Positions 1 through 5,556 of a stretch of DNA of 5,556 nt are shown one piece after another. The number at the start of each line of letters is the position of its first letter. Within the stretch, counting starts at the first letter, position 1. Under the pieces are notes generated by a model. The model was not told the DNA's origin, did not search any database, and worked only from the letters and a program-made list of their open reading frames with translations. The stretch spans positions 1 to 5,556 of the forward strand of contig JAEXJH010000218.1 of NCBI GenBank assembly GCA_023445955.1, read 5' to 3'. Position numbers and translations under genes: made by a program. This stretch comes from Pseudomonadota bacterium. GTDB taxonomy: Bacteria; Pseudomonadota; Alphaproteobacteria; Caulobacterales; Caulobacteraceae.

Positions 1-1
1 C

Positions 2-181
2 GACGGCCCTGAGCGGGTGTTCGGGGAATGGTGGCGGGCCGACGCCGAGCTGGCCCGCAGCCGGGACTACTTCCAGGTCGAGGACGAAGGCGGCCAGCGC
101 TACTGGATCTACCGCGACGGTGACGGCGAGGACGCCGCCACCGGTAGCCAGCGCTGGTTCATGGCCGGGGTATTCGGATGA
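2..181 (+). CDS. imuB: ImuB C-terminal end (partial, 5' end outside window)
   Basis: This is the last 59 codons and TGA stop of a gene that enters from the left. ImuB is a Y-family DNA polymerase relative that lacks the catalytic acidic residues. In the ImuA-ImuB-DnaE2 mutasome it binds the beta clamp and brings in DnaE2 for translesion synthesis. The visible tail has the usual ImuB ending: a '[11 protein letters not shown]' block, then '[19 protein letters not shown]' (about residues 20-38 of the fragment), and a final 'RWFMAGVFG'. The polymerase-like core and clamp-binding motif lie outside the window, so their state cannot be judged. The stop codon shares ATGA with the dnaE2 start, which implies one mRNA and coupled translation. 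Identification rests on the C-terminal motif and on dnaE2 lying next to it; both agree. Confidence 0.92.
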   Translation, partial: DGPERVFGEWWRADAELARSRDYFQVEDEGGQRYWIYRDGDGEDAATGSQRWFMAGVFG

Positions 182-3100
182 CGAACCCAGTCCCGGAGGA
201 TCTCGGCGACTATGTCGAACTGCAGTGCGCCTCGCACTTCTCGCTGCTGCGCGGCGCGTCCTCGCCGGGCGAACTCTTCGACGAGGCCCAGCGCCTAGGC
301 TATCGCGCCCTGGCGATCTGCGACCGCAACAGCCTGGCGGGCATGGTGCGCGCCCACATCGCCGCCAAGGACACCGGCGTGCGGCTGGTCGTCGGCTGCG
401 AGTTGGTCCTGCGCGATGGCATGACGGTCCTGGTCTATCCCACCGATCGCGCCGCCTATGGCCGGCTCTGCCGCCTGCTGAGCCTGGGCAAGGCCCGGGC
501 CGGCAAGGGCGAATGCGATCTCGACCACGCCGACCTGGCCGCCCACGCCGAGGGCCTGATCGCCATCCTCGTGCCCGAGGACGCCGACGAGGTCTGCGCC
601 CAGCAGCTCTCGCGCCTCTCGGCGATCTTCGGCGCCGACGCCCACATGGCCCTGACCCTGCGCCGACGGCCCGGCGACGCCTTGCGTCTCTACGAGCTGG
701 AGCACCTGGCGCTTACGGCCGGGGTGAAGCCGGTGGTGACCAACCGGGTGCTGTTCCACGACAAGGACCGCCGCCTGCTGCAGGACGTCGTCACCTGCAT
801 CCGCGAAAACACCACGATCGACGATGTCGGCTTCCGGCGTGACCGTCACGCCGACCGCTATCTGAAGGCCGCGGCCGAAATGCTTCGGCTGTTTCCGCGC
901 CATCGGGCCGCCGTCGCCGCGTCCGTCGCCATCGCGGCCCGTTGCCAGTTCTCGCTATCCGAACTCAGCTACCAGTACCCGCGCGAAGTGGTCGCCGACG
1001 GAGAGACAGCCCAGCAAACCCTGGTGCGCTTGACCTGGGAGGGCGCGGCCCAGCGCTTCCCCGACGGCGTGACGCCGGAAGTCCGCAAGATCCTCGACCA
1101 CGAACTGGGGCTGATCGGCCAGCTCGGCTATGCGCCCTACTTCCTGACGGTCAATTCCATCGTCGGCTATTCCCGCAGCCAGGACATCCTGTGCCAGGGT
1201 CGCGGCTCGGCGGCCAATTCGGCGGTCTGTTACGTGCTGGGCATCACCAGCATCGACCCCGAGCGCAACGACTTGCTGTTCGAGCGCTTCGTCAGCGCCG
1301 AACGCGACGAGCCGCCGGACATCGACGTCGATTTCGAGCACGCCCGCCGCGAGACGGTGATGCAGTGGATCTTCGAGACCTATGGTCGCCACCGCTCTGC
1401 CATCGTGGCCGTGGTCCAGCGCTTTCGGCCGCGCGGCGCGGTGCGCGACGTTGGCAAGGTGCTGGGCCTGCCCGAGGACATGACCAAGGGTCTCTCCAGC
1501 CAGATCTGGAGCTTCAGCCGCGAGGACATCGAGGAAAAGCACGCCCGCGACATGGGCCTGGACCTTTCGGACCGGCGCCTACGCCTGACCCTGGAGCTGG
1601 CGCAGCTCCTGCTCAACACCCCGCGTCATTTCTCCCAGCACCCCGGCGGCTTCGTGCTGACCCAGGACCGACTCGACGAACTGGTGCCGATCGAGCCTGC
1701 GCGGATGGAAGACCGCCAGATCATCGAATGGGACAAGGACGACATCGACGAGCTGAAGTTCATGAAGGTCGACGTGCTGGGGCTGGGGATGATGACCTGC
1801 CTGAAGCGCGGACTGGACCTCTTGAAGGACGCCAAGGGGATTGCGCTCGACCTGGCCAGCATCCCCCCTGAAGACCCGCGCACCTACGCCATGATCCGGA
1901 GGGCCGACACGCTGGGCGTCTTCCAGATCGAGAGCCGGGCGCAGATGGCCATGTTGCCGCGCCTGAAGCCTCGGTCGTTCTACGACCTGGTGATCGAGGT
2001 GGCGATCGTACGGCCTGGCCCGATCCAGGGCGACATGGTCCATCCCTATCTTCGCCGCCGCGAGGGCAAGGAGCCGGTGACCTTCCCCAAGCCTGAGCTG
2101 GAGAAGGTGCTGGGAAAGACCCTGGGCGTGCCGCTCTTCCAGGAACAGGCCATGCGGGTGGCGATCGAGTGCGCCGGCTTCACGCCCGGCGAGGCGGACC
2201 AGCTGCGCCGGGCCATGGCCACCTTCAAGTTCACGGGCGGGGTCAGCCACTTCAAGGACAAGCTGGTCGGCGGCATGGTCGAGCGCGGCTATCCGGTCGA
2301 GTTCGCCGAACAGACCTTCGCCCAGCTGGAGGGCTTCGGCTCCTCCGGCTTCCCGGAAAGCCACGCCGCCAGCTTTGCCCTCCTGGCCTACGCCTCGTCC
2401 TGGCTGAAGTGCCATCACCCCGAGGTCTTCTGCGCGGCCCTGCTCAACAGCCAGCCGATGGGCTTCTACCAGCCGGCCCAGATTGTCCGCGACGCCATCG
2501 AGCATGGGGTGGAAGTGCGTCCCATCTGCGTCAACGCCTCACGCTGGGACTGCACCCTGGAGGAGACGGGTGACGGCGGCCTTGCGGTGCGGCTGGGCCT
2601 GCGGATGGTCGGCAAGCTGGCCGAAGCCGACGCGGCCCGCGTGGTCCTGGCCAGGACCGAAGACCCTTACCGTTCGATCGACGATGTCTGGCGGCGCGCC
2701 CAGGTCGGGACCGGAGCCCTGTCGCGCCTGGCCGAAGCCGACGCCTTTCGCCCCAGCCTGGGCCTGGCGCGCCGCGAAGCCGGCTGGGGGATCAAGGGGC
2801 TGCGTGACACCGCCCTCCCCCTCTTCGACCAGCCCGATGCGTCCGAGCTCAACGAACCGGCGCCCACGCTGAAGGCCATGACCGAGGGCCGCGAGATCGT
2901 CGAGGATTACGGCCATGTCGGCCTCAGTCTTCGCCGCCATCCGCTGGCCCTGTTGCGCGGGACGCTGGAGGCCAGGGGCTACAAGCCCTGCCAGGCGGCG
3001 GCGAGCGGCCGCGACCGCCAGTTCGTCCGGACGGCAGGCCTGGTCCTGGTCCGGCAGATGCCCGGCACGGCCAAGGGCGTGATGTTCATGACCCTGGAGG

Positions 3101-3336
3101 ACGAGACCGGCGTCGCCAACCTGGTGATCTGGAAGACGCTCTACGAAAAGCAGCGCCGCGTGGCCCTGTCGGCCCACCTGCTGGGCGTGGAAGGCCGCAT
3201 CCAGCGCGAGGGCGATGTCGTCCACCTCGTCGCCTACAAGCTGCACGACCTGGGTGACGTGCTCTCGACCCTGCAGGACCGCGGCGCCGACGCCGGTGAC
3301 ATGTCCTGGGCTCGCCGTAGCCGCAACTTCTGCTAG
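178..3336 (+). CDS. dnaE2: Error-prone DNA polymerase DnaE2
   Basis: DnaE2 is a C-family polymerase III alpha paralogue that copies past DNA lesions with ImuB, causing damage-induced mutation. The 1052-aa product is close to the family length (about 1,050-1,100). Domains in order: PHP-like domain (about 10-260), polymerase core (about 290-800), and C-terminal OB-fold (about 949-1035). The core shows GRGSAAN (341-347), PDIDVDF (380-386) with the catalytic aspartates at 383 and 385, the third aspartate in MKVDVLGL (Asp532), and HFSQHPGGF (484-492). GLSLRRHP (915-922) is typical of DnaE2 rather than DnaE1. The metal-binding histidines of the PHP domain are replaced (Glu14, Gln16, Ala18 where HxHxH is usual), as expected for an enzyme without PHP-based proofreading. 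The ATG start lies in the imuB stop (ATGA), with a weak GGGG at 167-170, and the protein begins in the right place for the family. Regulation by LexA from the upstream imuA promoter is known for the cassette but is not visible here. The three core aspartates are intact, so the enzyme is probably active. Confidence 0.97.
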   Translation: MTNPVPEDLGDYVELQCASHFSLLRGASSPGELFDEAQRLGYRALAICDRNSLAGMVRAHIAAKDTGVRLVVGCELVLRDGMTVLVYPTDRAAYGRLCRLLSLGKARAGKGECDLDHADLAAHAEGLIAILVPEDADEVCAQQLSRLSAIFGADAHMALTLRRRPGDALRLYELEHLALTAGVKPVVTNRVLFHDKDRRLLQDVVTCIRENTTIDDVGFRRDRHADRYLKAAAEMLRLFPRHRAAVAASVAIAARCQFSLSELSYQYPREVVADGETAQQTLVRLTWEGAAQRFPDGVTPEVRKILDHELGLIGQLGYAPYFLTVNSIVGYSRSQDILCQGRGSAANSAVCYVLGITSIDPERNDLLFERFVSAERDEPPDIDVDFEHARRETVMQWIFETYGRHRSAIVAVVQRFRPRGAVRDVGKVLGLPEDMTKGLSSQIWSFSREDIEEKHARDMGLDLSDRRLRLTLELAQLLLNTPRHFSQHPGGFVLTQDRLDELVPIEPARMEDRQIIEWDKDDIDELKFMKVDVLGLGMMTCLKRGLDLLKDAKGIALDLASIPPEDPRTYAMIRRADTLGVFQIESRAQMAMLPRLKPRSFYDLVIEVAIVRPGPIQGDMVHPYLRRREGKEPVTFPKPELEKVLGKTLGVPLFQEQAMRVAIECAGFTPGEADQLRRAMATFKFTGGVSHFKDKLVGGMVERGYPVEFAEQTFAQLEGFGSSGFPESHAASFALLAYASSWLKCHHPEVFCAALLNSQPMGFYQPAQIVRDAIEHGVEVRPICVNASRWDCTLEETGDGGLAVRLGLRMVGKLAEADAARVVLARTEDPYRSIDDVWRRAQVGTGALSRLAEADAFRPSLGLARREAGWGIKGLRDTALPLFDQPDASELNEPAPTLKAMTEGREIVEDYGHVGLSLRRHPLALLRGTLEARGYKPCQAAASGRDRQFVRTAGLVLVRQMPGTAKGVMFMTLEDETGVANLVIWKTLYEKQRRVALSAHLLGVEGRIQREGDVVHLVAYKLHDLGDVLSTLQDRGADAGDMSWARRSRNFC

Positions 3337-3347
3337 GCTCCCCCGCG

Positions 3348-3677
3348 ATGACCCTGACCTATATTCTCGATGGCAAGACGGCCAAGCCCGAGCCCAATCC
3401 GGCGACCTGGGAGGCCTGGATGCGCGCGGCCCTGGAAAGCGGAACACGCGTCGTCGCCAAGTCACGGGTCAACGCGCAGTTGACGGTCTCCACGGTCTTC
3501 GCGGGACTCGACCAACGGCTCGATGAATCGCCGTCCAGCCCTCACCCGGTGTTGTTCGAGACGGCGGTCTTCAAGGCGAGCGAACTCGTCCGGACCGAAT
3601 ACCACACCGACTGGAGCGAGGCGGAAAGCGCCCATGCCGGGCTGGTCGCCGAGCTCAGGGCGACCCAGTCCCACTAA
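3348..3677 (+). CDS. Uncharacterised 109-aa protein downstream of dnaE2
   Basis: No function is known to me. The protein is small and soluble, with no signal peptide or membrane segment. Its most distinctive blocks are VSTVFAGLD (47-55), PVLFETAVF (67-75) and a tail with W89 followed by EAESAH (91-96). From memory, small conserved proteins of actinobacteria, proteobacteria and phages carry a similar pattern (VSTVFLGLDH ... PLLFETMVF ... W.EAE.GH), so this is probably a member of that unnamed family; a profile search would be needed to confirm it. The ATG lies only 11 bp after the dnaE2 stop with no clear Shine-Dalgarno sequence, so it is probably read from the dnaE2 mRNA, which would make it SOS-induced. 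The operon link is inferred from spacing alone. Confidence 0.8.
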   Translation: MTLTYILDGKTAKPEPNPATWEAWMRAALESGTRVVAKSRVNAQLTVSTVFAGLDQRLDESPSSPHPVLFETAVFKASELVRTEYHTDWSEAESAHAGLVAELRATQSH

Positions 3678-3714
3678 GGCGCGGGGCGGCCGCGTTCCTC
3701 AAGCGCGGTCCGAC

Positions 3715-3741
3715 ATGGCCAAGCACCACAACCTCGCCTAG
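3715..3741 (+). other. Possible 8-codon leader mini-frame (MAKHHNLA)
   Basis: An ATG at 3715 opens a frame of eight codons (MAKHHNLA) that ends in TAG at 3739-3741, one base before the proposed TTG start of the 157-aa gene. This layout would suit translational coupling, with ribosomes that stop here restarting at the TTG. It has no clear Shine-Dalgarno sequence, and so short a frame can arise by chance. It is recorded because the downstream gene has no ribosome site of its own. Confidence 0.2.
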
Positions 3742-3742
3742 G

Positions 3743-4216
3743 TTGTCGGAAACCCACCGCGAGAAACAGAAGTTGCGCTACAGCGAAATCAGCGTCCCCG
3801 ACAATTTCATCTTCCACTACTTCGACACGAATGACGCCGAGGCCGTGGAAGCCCTGCGCTATCTGGAGGAAAGTGGTCGGCGCTTCGACCTGGGCAAGGG
3901 CCGCGCGGTGATCTTCCATCGCGCGCACGTGCCCAACACCCAAGACCACCTGCATTTCGAACAGCGCGGCCACACCCTTTACGCCATGAACCGTGATGGT
4001 TCGGCGCACGACGGCAGCCACGGCAAGCAGATGCACCGTTGGGCGGTAGACGCCGTGAAGGACCGCTACCCTGGCTTCAAGCTGCCCAAGGACGGCCTGA
4101 TCGAGACGATGTTCGATCAGGGCGAAGCCGTGGTGCTCATGGAGACCGTCGCCATTCGCCCTGAGCTGGATCGCACTCTGATGGACCTGGCCGAAAAGCT
4201 CGCCCGCGAGGCCTAG
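3743..4216 (+). CDS. Uncharacterised 157-aa His-rich-motif protein, TTG start
   Basis: I do not recognise a named function. The product is soluble, without a signal peptide or membrane helices. It has a central segment rich in histidine and small polar residues: FHRAH (58-62), DHLHF (68-72) and NRDGSAHDGSHG (83-94). The spaced histidines could bind metal or nucleic acid, but no catalytic family can be assigned. The C-terminus (about 140-157) looks helical. No in-frame ATG precedes Met82, so the start must be an unusual one. TTG at 3743 gives the best N-terminus but has no proper ribosome site; TTG at 3773 has GAGA 8 bases upstream and is the alternative. The gene follows the 109-aa gene by 65 bp, so sharing its transcript is possible but unproven. 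The reading frame is well supported; the start is uncertain. Confidence 0.75.
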   Translation: MSETHREKQKLRYSEISVPDNFIFHYFDTNDAEAVEALRYLEESGRRFDLGKGRAVIFHRAHVPNTQDHLHFEQRGHTLYAMNRDGSAHDGSHGKQMHRWAVDAVKDRYPGFKLPKDGLIETMFDQGEAVVLMETVAIRPELDRTLMDLAEKLAREA

Positions 4217-4273
4217 ACCGCCCTAGGCGCGACGACGCCTGCCCAAGGTCGAAGCGGCGCCCTATGATGGGGC

Positions 4274-4399
4274 ATGCCCGCTCGCTCCCGCCCGACCGCC
4301 CGCTTGCTGACGCCCACTGGCTGGGCGGGCCTCGCCGCCTTGGCCCTGTCGGCCGCCGCCGTGGTCGTCGCTGTGGTGAAGGCTCTGCCCCGCGCCTAA
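4274..4399 (+). CDS. Small single-span membrane protein (41 aa)
   Basis: This short frame encodes 41 residues. A basic N-terminus (MPARSRPTARLL) is followed by a hydrophobic segment rich in Ala, Val and Leu (about residues 17-35) and a short KALPRA tail. The pattern fits one inner-membrane helix with the Arg-rich end in the cytoplasm by the positive-inside rule. Initiation is at ATG 4274, preceded by GGGG at 4269-4272, which is closer than ideal for a ribosome site. The TAA stop overlaps the ardA stop on the opposite strand (4396-4399), so the two genes converge with no gap. I know no named family for it. Reasons to believe it: the membrane-protein pattern, the fit between neighbours, and the otherwise empty stretch between two genes. 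Ala/Val-rich frames do occur by chance in GC-rich DNA, so it needs homologues or expression data. Confidence 0.5.
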   Translation: MPARSRPTARLLTPTGWAGLAALALSAAAVVVAVVKALPRA

Positions 4400-4923
4400 C
4401 GCGTCCAGAACACATGCACCGCATCGTGCGCGATCTGGACCGTGAAGACCTCGCCATTCAGCCGCGCATCGCGGGCCATGGCCTCGTAGTCGATATAGAG
4501 CCGCAGGTTTTCCGGAATGACCGTGGTCTCCTCGGTCATCGCCTGGAAGTAGTCGGCCAGGCTGGCGAAAACCCCGTGATACTGGTCGTCGAGCGCCGCG
4601 CCCGCCGCGTCCAGGTCGCCCCCGACCTCGGCCAGCACCAAGGCGCCCAACTCCCCCCGCGCCCTCAGGAAGGCGGCGGTCTCCACGACCTTGGCGATGC
4701 CGGCGTACTCGGCGATCTCGACGCCGCCGAACCCTTCGTAGTCGTGGATTGCGAACTCCTCGGCCATCGGCTCGGGCGAGGCCTTCAGCATCGCTCGGAT
4801 CGCGGCCCAGACGGCGTCCTCGTCCTCGACCGCGATCCAGGCGCCGTGCAGCACGCCGCTGTTATAGGCGGCCAGACAGGCGACATAGATGCGGGGCTCA
4901 AGGTCATCAGCGGCTTGTCCCAT
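4396..4923 (-). CDS. ardA: ArdA-family antirestriction protein
   Basis: ArdA is a dimeric, elongated DNA mimic that occupies the DNA-binding groove of type I restriction-modification enzymes and so protects incoming DNA from restriction in the cytoplasm. The 175-aa product is near the family length (about 165-185). It carries the family blocks in order: IYVACLAAYNSGVLHGAWI (12-30), SPEPMAEEFAIHDYEGFGG (48-66) and IPENLRLYIDYEAMARD (136-152), and it ends in VHVFWTR. By hand count it has about 30 Asp/Glu against 10 Lys/Arg, the strong negative charge expected of a DNA mimic. I chose ATG 4923 because GAGG at 4933-4936 lies 9 bases upstream; ATG 4932 would add three residues but has no usable ribosome site. 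ArdA is typical of plasmids and conjugative elements, so its presence here may mark past transfer, although no mobility gene is visible. The gene is complete and shows no damage. Confidence 0.93.
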   Translation of the reverse strand: MGQAADDLEPRIYVACLAAYNSGVLHGAWIAVEDEDAVWAAIRAMLKASPEPMAEEFAIHDYEGFGGVEIAEYAGIAKVVETAAFLRARGELGALVLAEVGGDLDAAGAALDDQYHGVFASLADYFQAMTEETTVIPENLRLYIDYEAMARDARLNGEVFTVQIAHDAVHVFWTR

Positions 4924-4932
4924 GATCCTCAT

Positions 4933-4936
4933 CCTC
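4933..4936 (-). promoter_or_regulatory. Ribosome binding site of ardA
   Basis: GAGG on the minus strand lies 9 bases before ATG 4923. It decides between the two possible ardA starts, because it touches the alternative ATG at 4932 directly. A second GAGG (4927-4930) lies only 3 bases from ATG 4923 and is too close to be used. Confidence 0.5.
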
Positions 4937-4940
4937 AACG

Positions 4941-4964
4941 CAGGGGTTCGACATCGAACCCTTG
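4941..4964. promoter_or_regulatory. Palindrome upstream of ardA (operator or leader hairpin)
   Basis: GGGTTCGA (4944-4951) and TCGAACCC (4954-4961) form a perfect 8-bp inverted repeat around CA. Extended to 4941-4964 the arms reach 11 bp with one G-T mismatch. The site ends 20 bp before the ardA ATG and 7 bp before its GAGG. Either a dimeric repressor binds it, or it folds in the ardA leader RNA next to the ribosome site. It does not match the alphaproteobacterial LexA box (direct repeats GTTC-N7-GTTC). There is no T-run, so it is not a classical terminator. The symmetry is seen directly; the role is inferred. Confidence 0.55.
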
Positions 4965-4998
4965 CCCGTCGGCGAGACCGGGGGTGCAAGCAGAGGGG

Positions 4999-5122
4999 CG
5001 GCTTCGCGGGGACCCGGCTGCAGGCCCCGAAGGGGCCGAAGCTGGGCGGAAGCCGATCCGACGCGCGCTGGGGGCGGAGCCCCAAGCCGGCGTGGCGACG
5101 GTGGCTATCGCCGCCGGGTCCC
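4999..5122. repeat. Nested GC-rich inverted repeats in the ardA/coiA-like spacer
   Basis: Several stems can be read. A long hairpin spans 4999-5055: CGGCTTC/GAAGCCG (4999-5005 with 5049-5055), CCCGGCT/AGCTGGG (5013-5019 with 5040-5046, one G-U pair) and GGCCCC/GGGGCC (5023-5028 with 5032-5037, loop GAA). A second hairpin is GGGGC/GCCCC (5071-5075 with 5079-5083). A third is GGCGA/TCGCC (5094-5098 with 5108-5112). A perfect 10-bp pair, GGGACCCGGC (5009-5018) with GCCGGGTCCC (5113-5122), could enclose the inner stems but competes with part of the long hairpin. No known RNA family (SRP RNA, RNase P, tmRNA, tRNA) is recognisable. It could be leader RNA for ardA, a small RNA or a palindromic interspersed repeat. 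GC-rich DNA gives short stems easily, but the nested set and the 10-bp pair are more than I would expect from background. Confidence 0.5.
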
Positions 5123-5138
5123 AGGACGTCCGAACAGG

Positions 5139-5149
5139 CTTTAAATATC
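5139..5149. promoter_or_regulatory. AT-rich patch, candidate promoter core of the divergent region
   Basis: This is the only clearly AT-rich stretch in the 294-bp divergent region (core TTTAAATAT), set in otherwise very GC-rich DNA. It could hold a -10 element for either gene. If ardA starts here, its mRNA would have a leader of roughly 200 bases containing the nested inverted repeats and the palindrome. I found no convincing -35 match in either direction, so this is a guess based on composition. Confidence 0.25.
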
Positions 5150-5204
5150 GACCCTCCAAGCGTTGCCATAGCCCTGGACTCAACCTTCGATGACGGAGCG
5201 CATC

Positions 5205-5210
5205 GGGAGG
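5205..5210 (+). promoter_or_regulatory. Strong ribosome binding site of the CoiA-like gene
   Basis: GGGAGG lies 7 bases before ATG 5218. It is the best Shine-Dalgarno sequence in the window and fixes the start of the CoiA-like gene. Confidence 0.85.
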
Positions 5211-5217
5211 CCCAGCC

Positions 5218-5556
5218 ATGCTTGTGGCGCTGCAAGGCGATCAGCACATCACCGCCTGGGTCGCCCAGAAGGGTCCGGTGTTCCATTGCCCCAACTGCAA
5301 GACCCAGGTGATCCTCCGTAAAGGGGCGCTGGTCGCCCACAACTTCGCCCACAAGCCGCCGGTCACGTGCAGTTGGGCTTCTGGCGAGACCCAGGCGCAC
5401 CTCAAGGCCAAGCTGCTTCTGCACGACGCCTTCGTCGCTCAGGGCCTCAGTTGTTCGGTGGAGGCCGAGGTGCTGTCGGGGGACGGAGACCGTCGCGCCG
5501 ATGTGCTGGTCTGGCGGCCGCCGGGCCAGCTGCGGATCGCGCTGGAGGTCCAGCAC
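5218..5556 (+). CDS. CoiA-like zinc-ribbon/nuclease protein (partial, 3' end outside window)
   Basis: The first 113 residues are visible and match the CoiA-like competence family. An N-terminal zinc-ribbon-like part has CPNC (24-27), HNFAH (41-45) and Cys51. A link with E57, HLKAK (61-65) and a helix follows. Then comes a PD-(D/E)XK-like nuclease core with Glu84, RRAD (92-95) and the E-x-Q pair in LEVQH (Glu110, Gln112). In Streptococcus, CoiA is needed for transformation after DNA uptake; relatives are common in bacteria not known to be competent, where their role is open. All expected zinc and nuclease residues in the visible part are present, so it looks intact up to the cut. It is divergent from ardA across a 294-bp spacer. 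The family call is from the motif pattern and is fairly sure; function in this host is unknown. Confidence 0.85.
   Translation, partial: MLVALQGDQHITAWVAQKGPVFHCPNCKTQVILRKGALVAHNFAHKPPVTCSWASGETQAHLKAKLLLHDAFVAQGLSCSVEAEVLSGDGDRRADVLVWRPPGQLRIALEVQH

Noticed and set aside
1579..3465. Long open frames on the minus strand opposite dnaE2 (about 300 codons each)
   Set aside because: They lie antisense to conserved DnaE2 sequence and are rich in His, Gln, Arg and Gly. That is expected where GC-rich codon use removes stop codons; they show no domain features.
3688..3710. Weak hairpin after the 109-aa gene (GGCCGCG with CGCGGTC)
   Set aside because: The 7-bp stem includes a G-U pair, the loop has 9 bases and no T-run follows. 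It is too weak to call a terminator in such GC-rich DNA.
4225..4240. Short hairpin after the 157-aa gene (AGGCG with CGCCT)
   Set aside because: It has only five base pairs and no T-run. It could contribute to termination but does not stand out from background.
4941..4964. tRNA T-arm look-alike (GGTTCGA) and LexA box look-alike at the palindrome
   Set aside because: No acceptor, D-arm or anticodon arm surrounds it. The alphaproteobacterial LexA box is a direct repeat GTTC-N7-GTTC, whereas this is an inverted repeat with a different spacing.
4264..5193. Plus-strand frame of 309 codons across ardA and the spacer
   Set aside because: It is antisense to the clear ArdA frame and runs through the inverted repeats. 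Its translation has no recognisable motif.
4935..5219. Minus-strand frame of 94 codons ending just before ardA
   Set aside because: It runs through the GC-rich inverted repeats and reads as low-complexity Pro/Ser/Ala/Arg sequence. It has no good ribosome site, and its start overlaps the CoiA-like start.
4924..5556. N-terminal extension of ArdA in the same open frame up to the window end
   Set aside because: The extension is antisense to the CoiA-like gene and has no ArdA similarity. The family length and the GAGG site place the start at 4923.

Overview
The window is GC-rich, densely coding DNA whose genes look alphaproteobacterial, most like Caulobacterales (Caulobacter/Phenylobacterium type). 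This rests on the imuB-dnaE2 gene pair, the GC-rich third codon positions and the style of the proteins. It is a judgement from memory of these families, not from a database search.

Left part (1-3336): the last 59 codons of imuB, then a complete dnaE2, joined by an ATGA stop/start overlap. These are the two downstream genes of the imuA-imuB-dnaE2 mutagenesis cassette. In this cassette the inactive Y-family protein ImuB recruits the error-prone C-family polymerase DnaE2 to damaged DNA. The SOS promoter of the cassette would lie upstream, outside the window.

Middle part (3337-4400): three genes without known function on the same strand. The first (109 aa) starts 11 bp after dnaE2. The second (157 aa) has a TTG start just after an 8-codon mini-frame. 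The third is a 41-aa single-span membrane protein. Only the 109-aa gene is close enough to dnaE2 to be a likely operon member.

Right part (4396-5556): an ardA-type antirestriction gene on the minus strand, whose stop codon overlaps that of the 41-aa gene. A 294-bp divergent intergenic region follows, and then the start of a CoiA-like gene (zinc-ribbon plus PD-(D/E)XK-like nuclease), cut by the window end. The divergent region holds an 18-bp perfect palindrome close to the ardA start, a set of nested GC-rich inverted repeats (4999-5122) and one AT-rich patch (5139-5149).

Taken together, the window links damage-induced mutagenesis, restriction evasion (ArdA) and a DNA-uptake or DNA-processing type protein (CoiA-like). 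The ardA/coiA-like pair with its structured spacer is the least ordinary part. A functional link between the two genes is an inference from position only.
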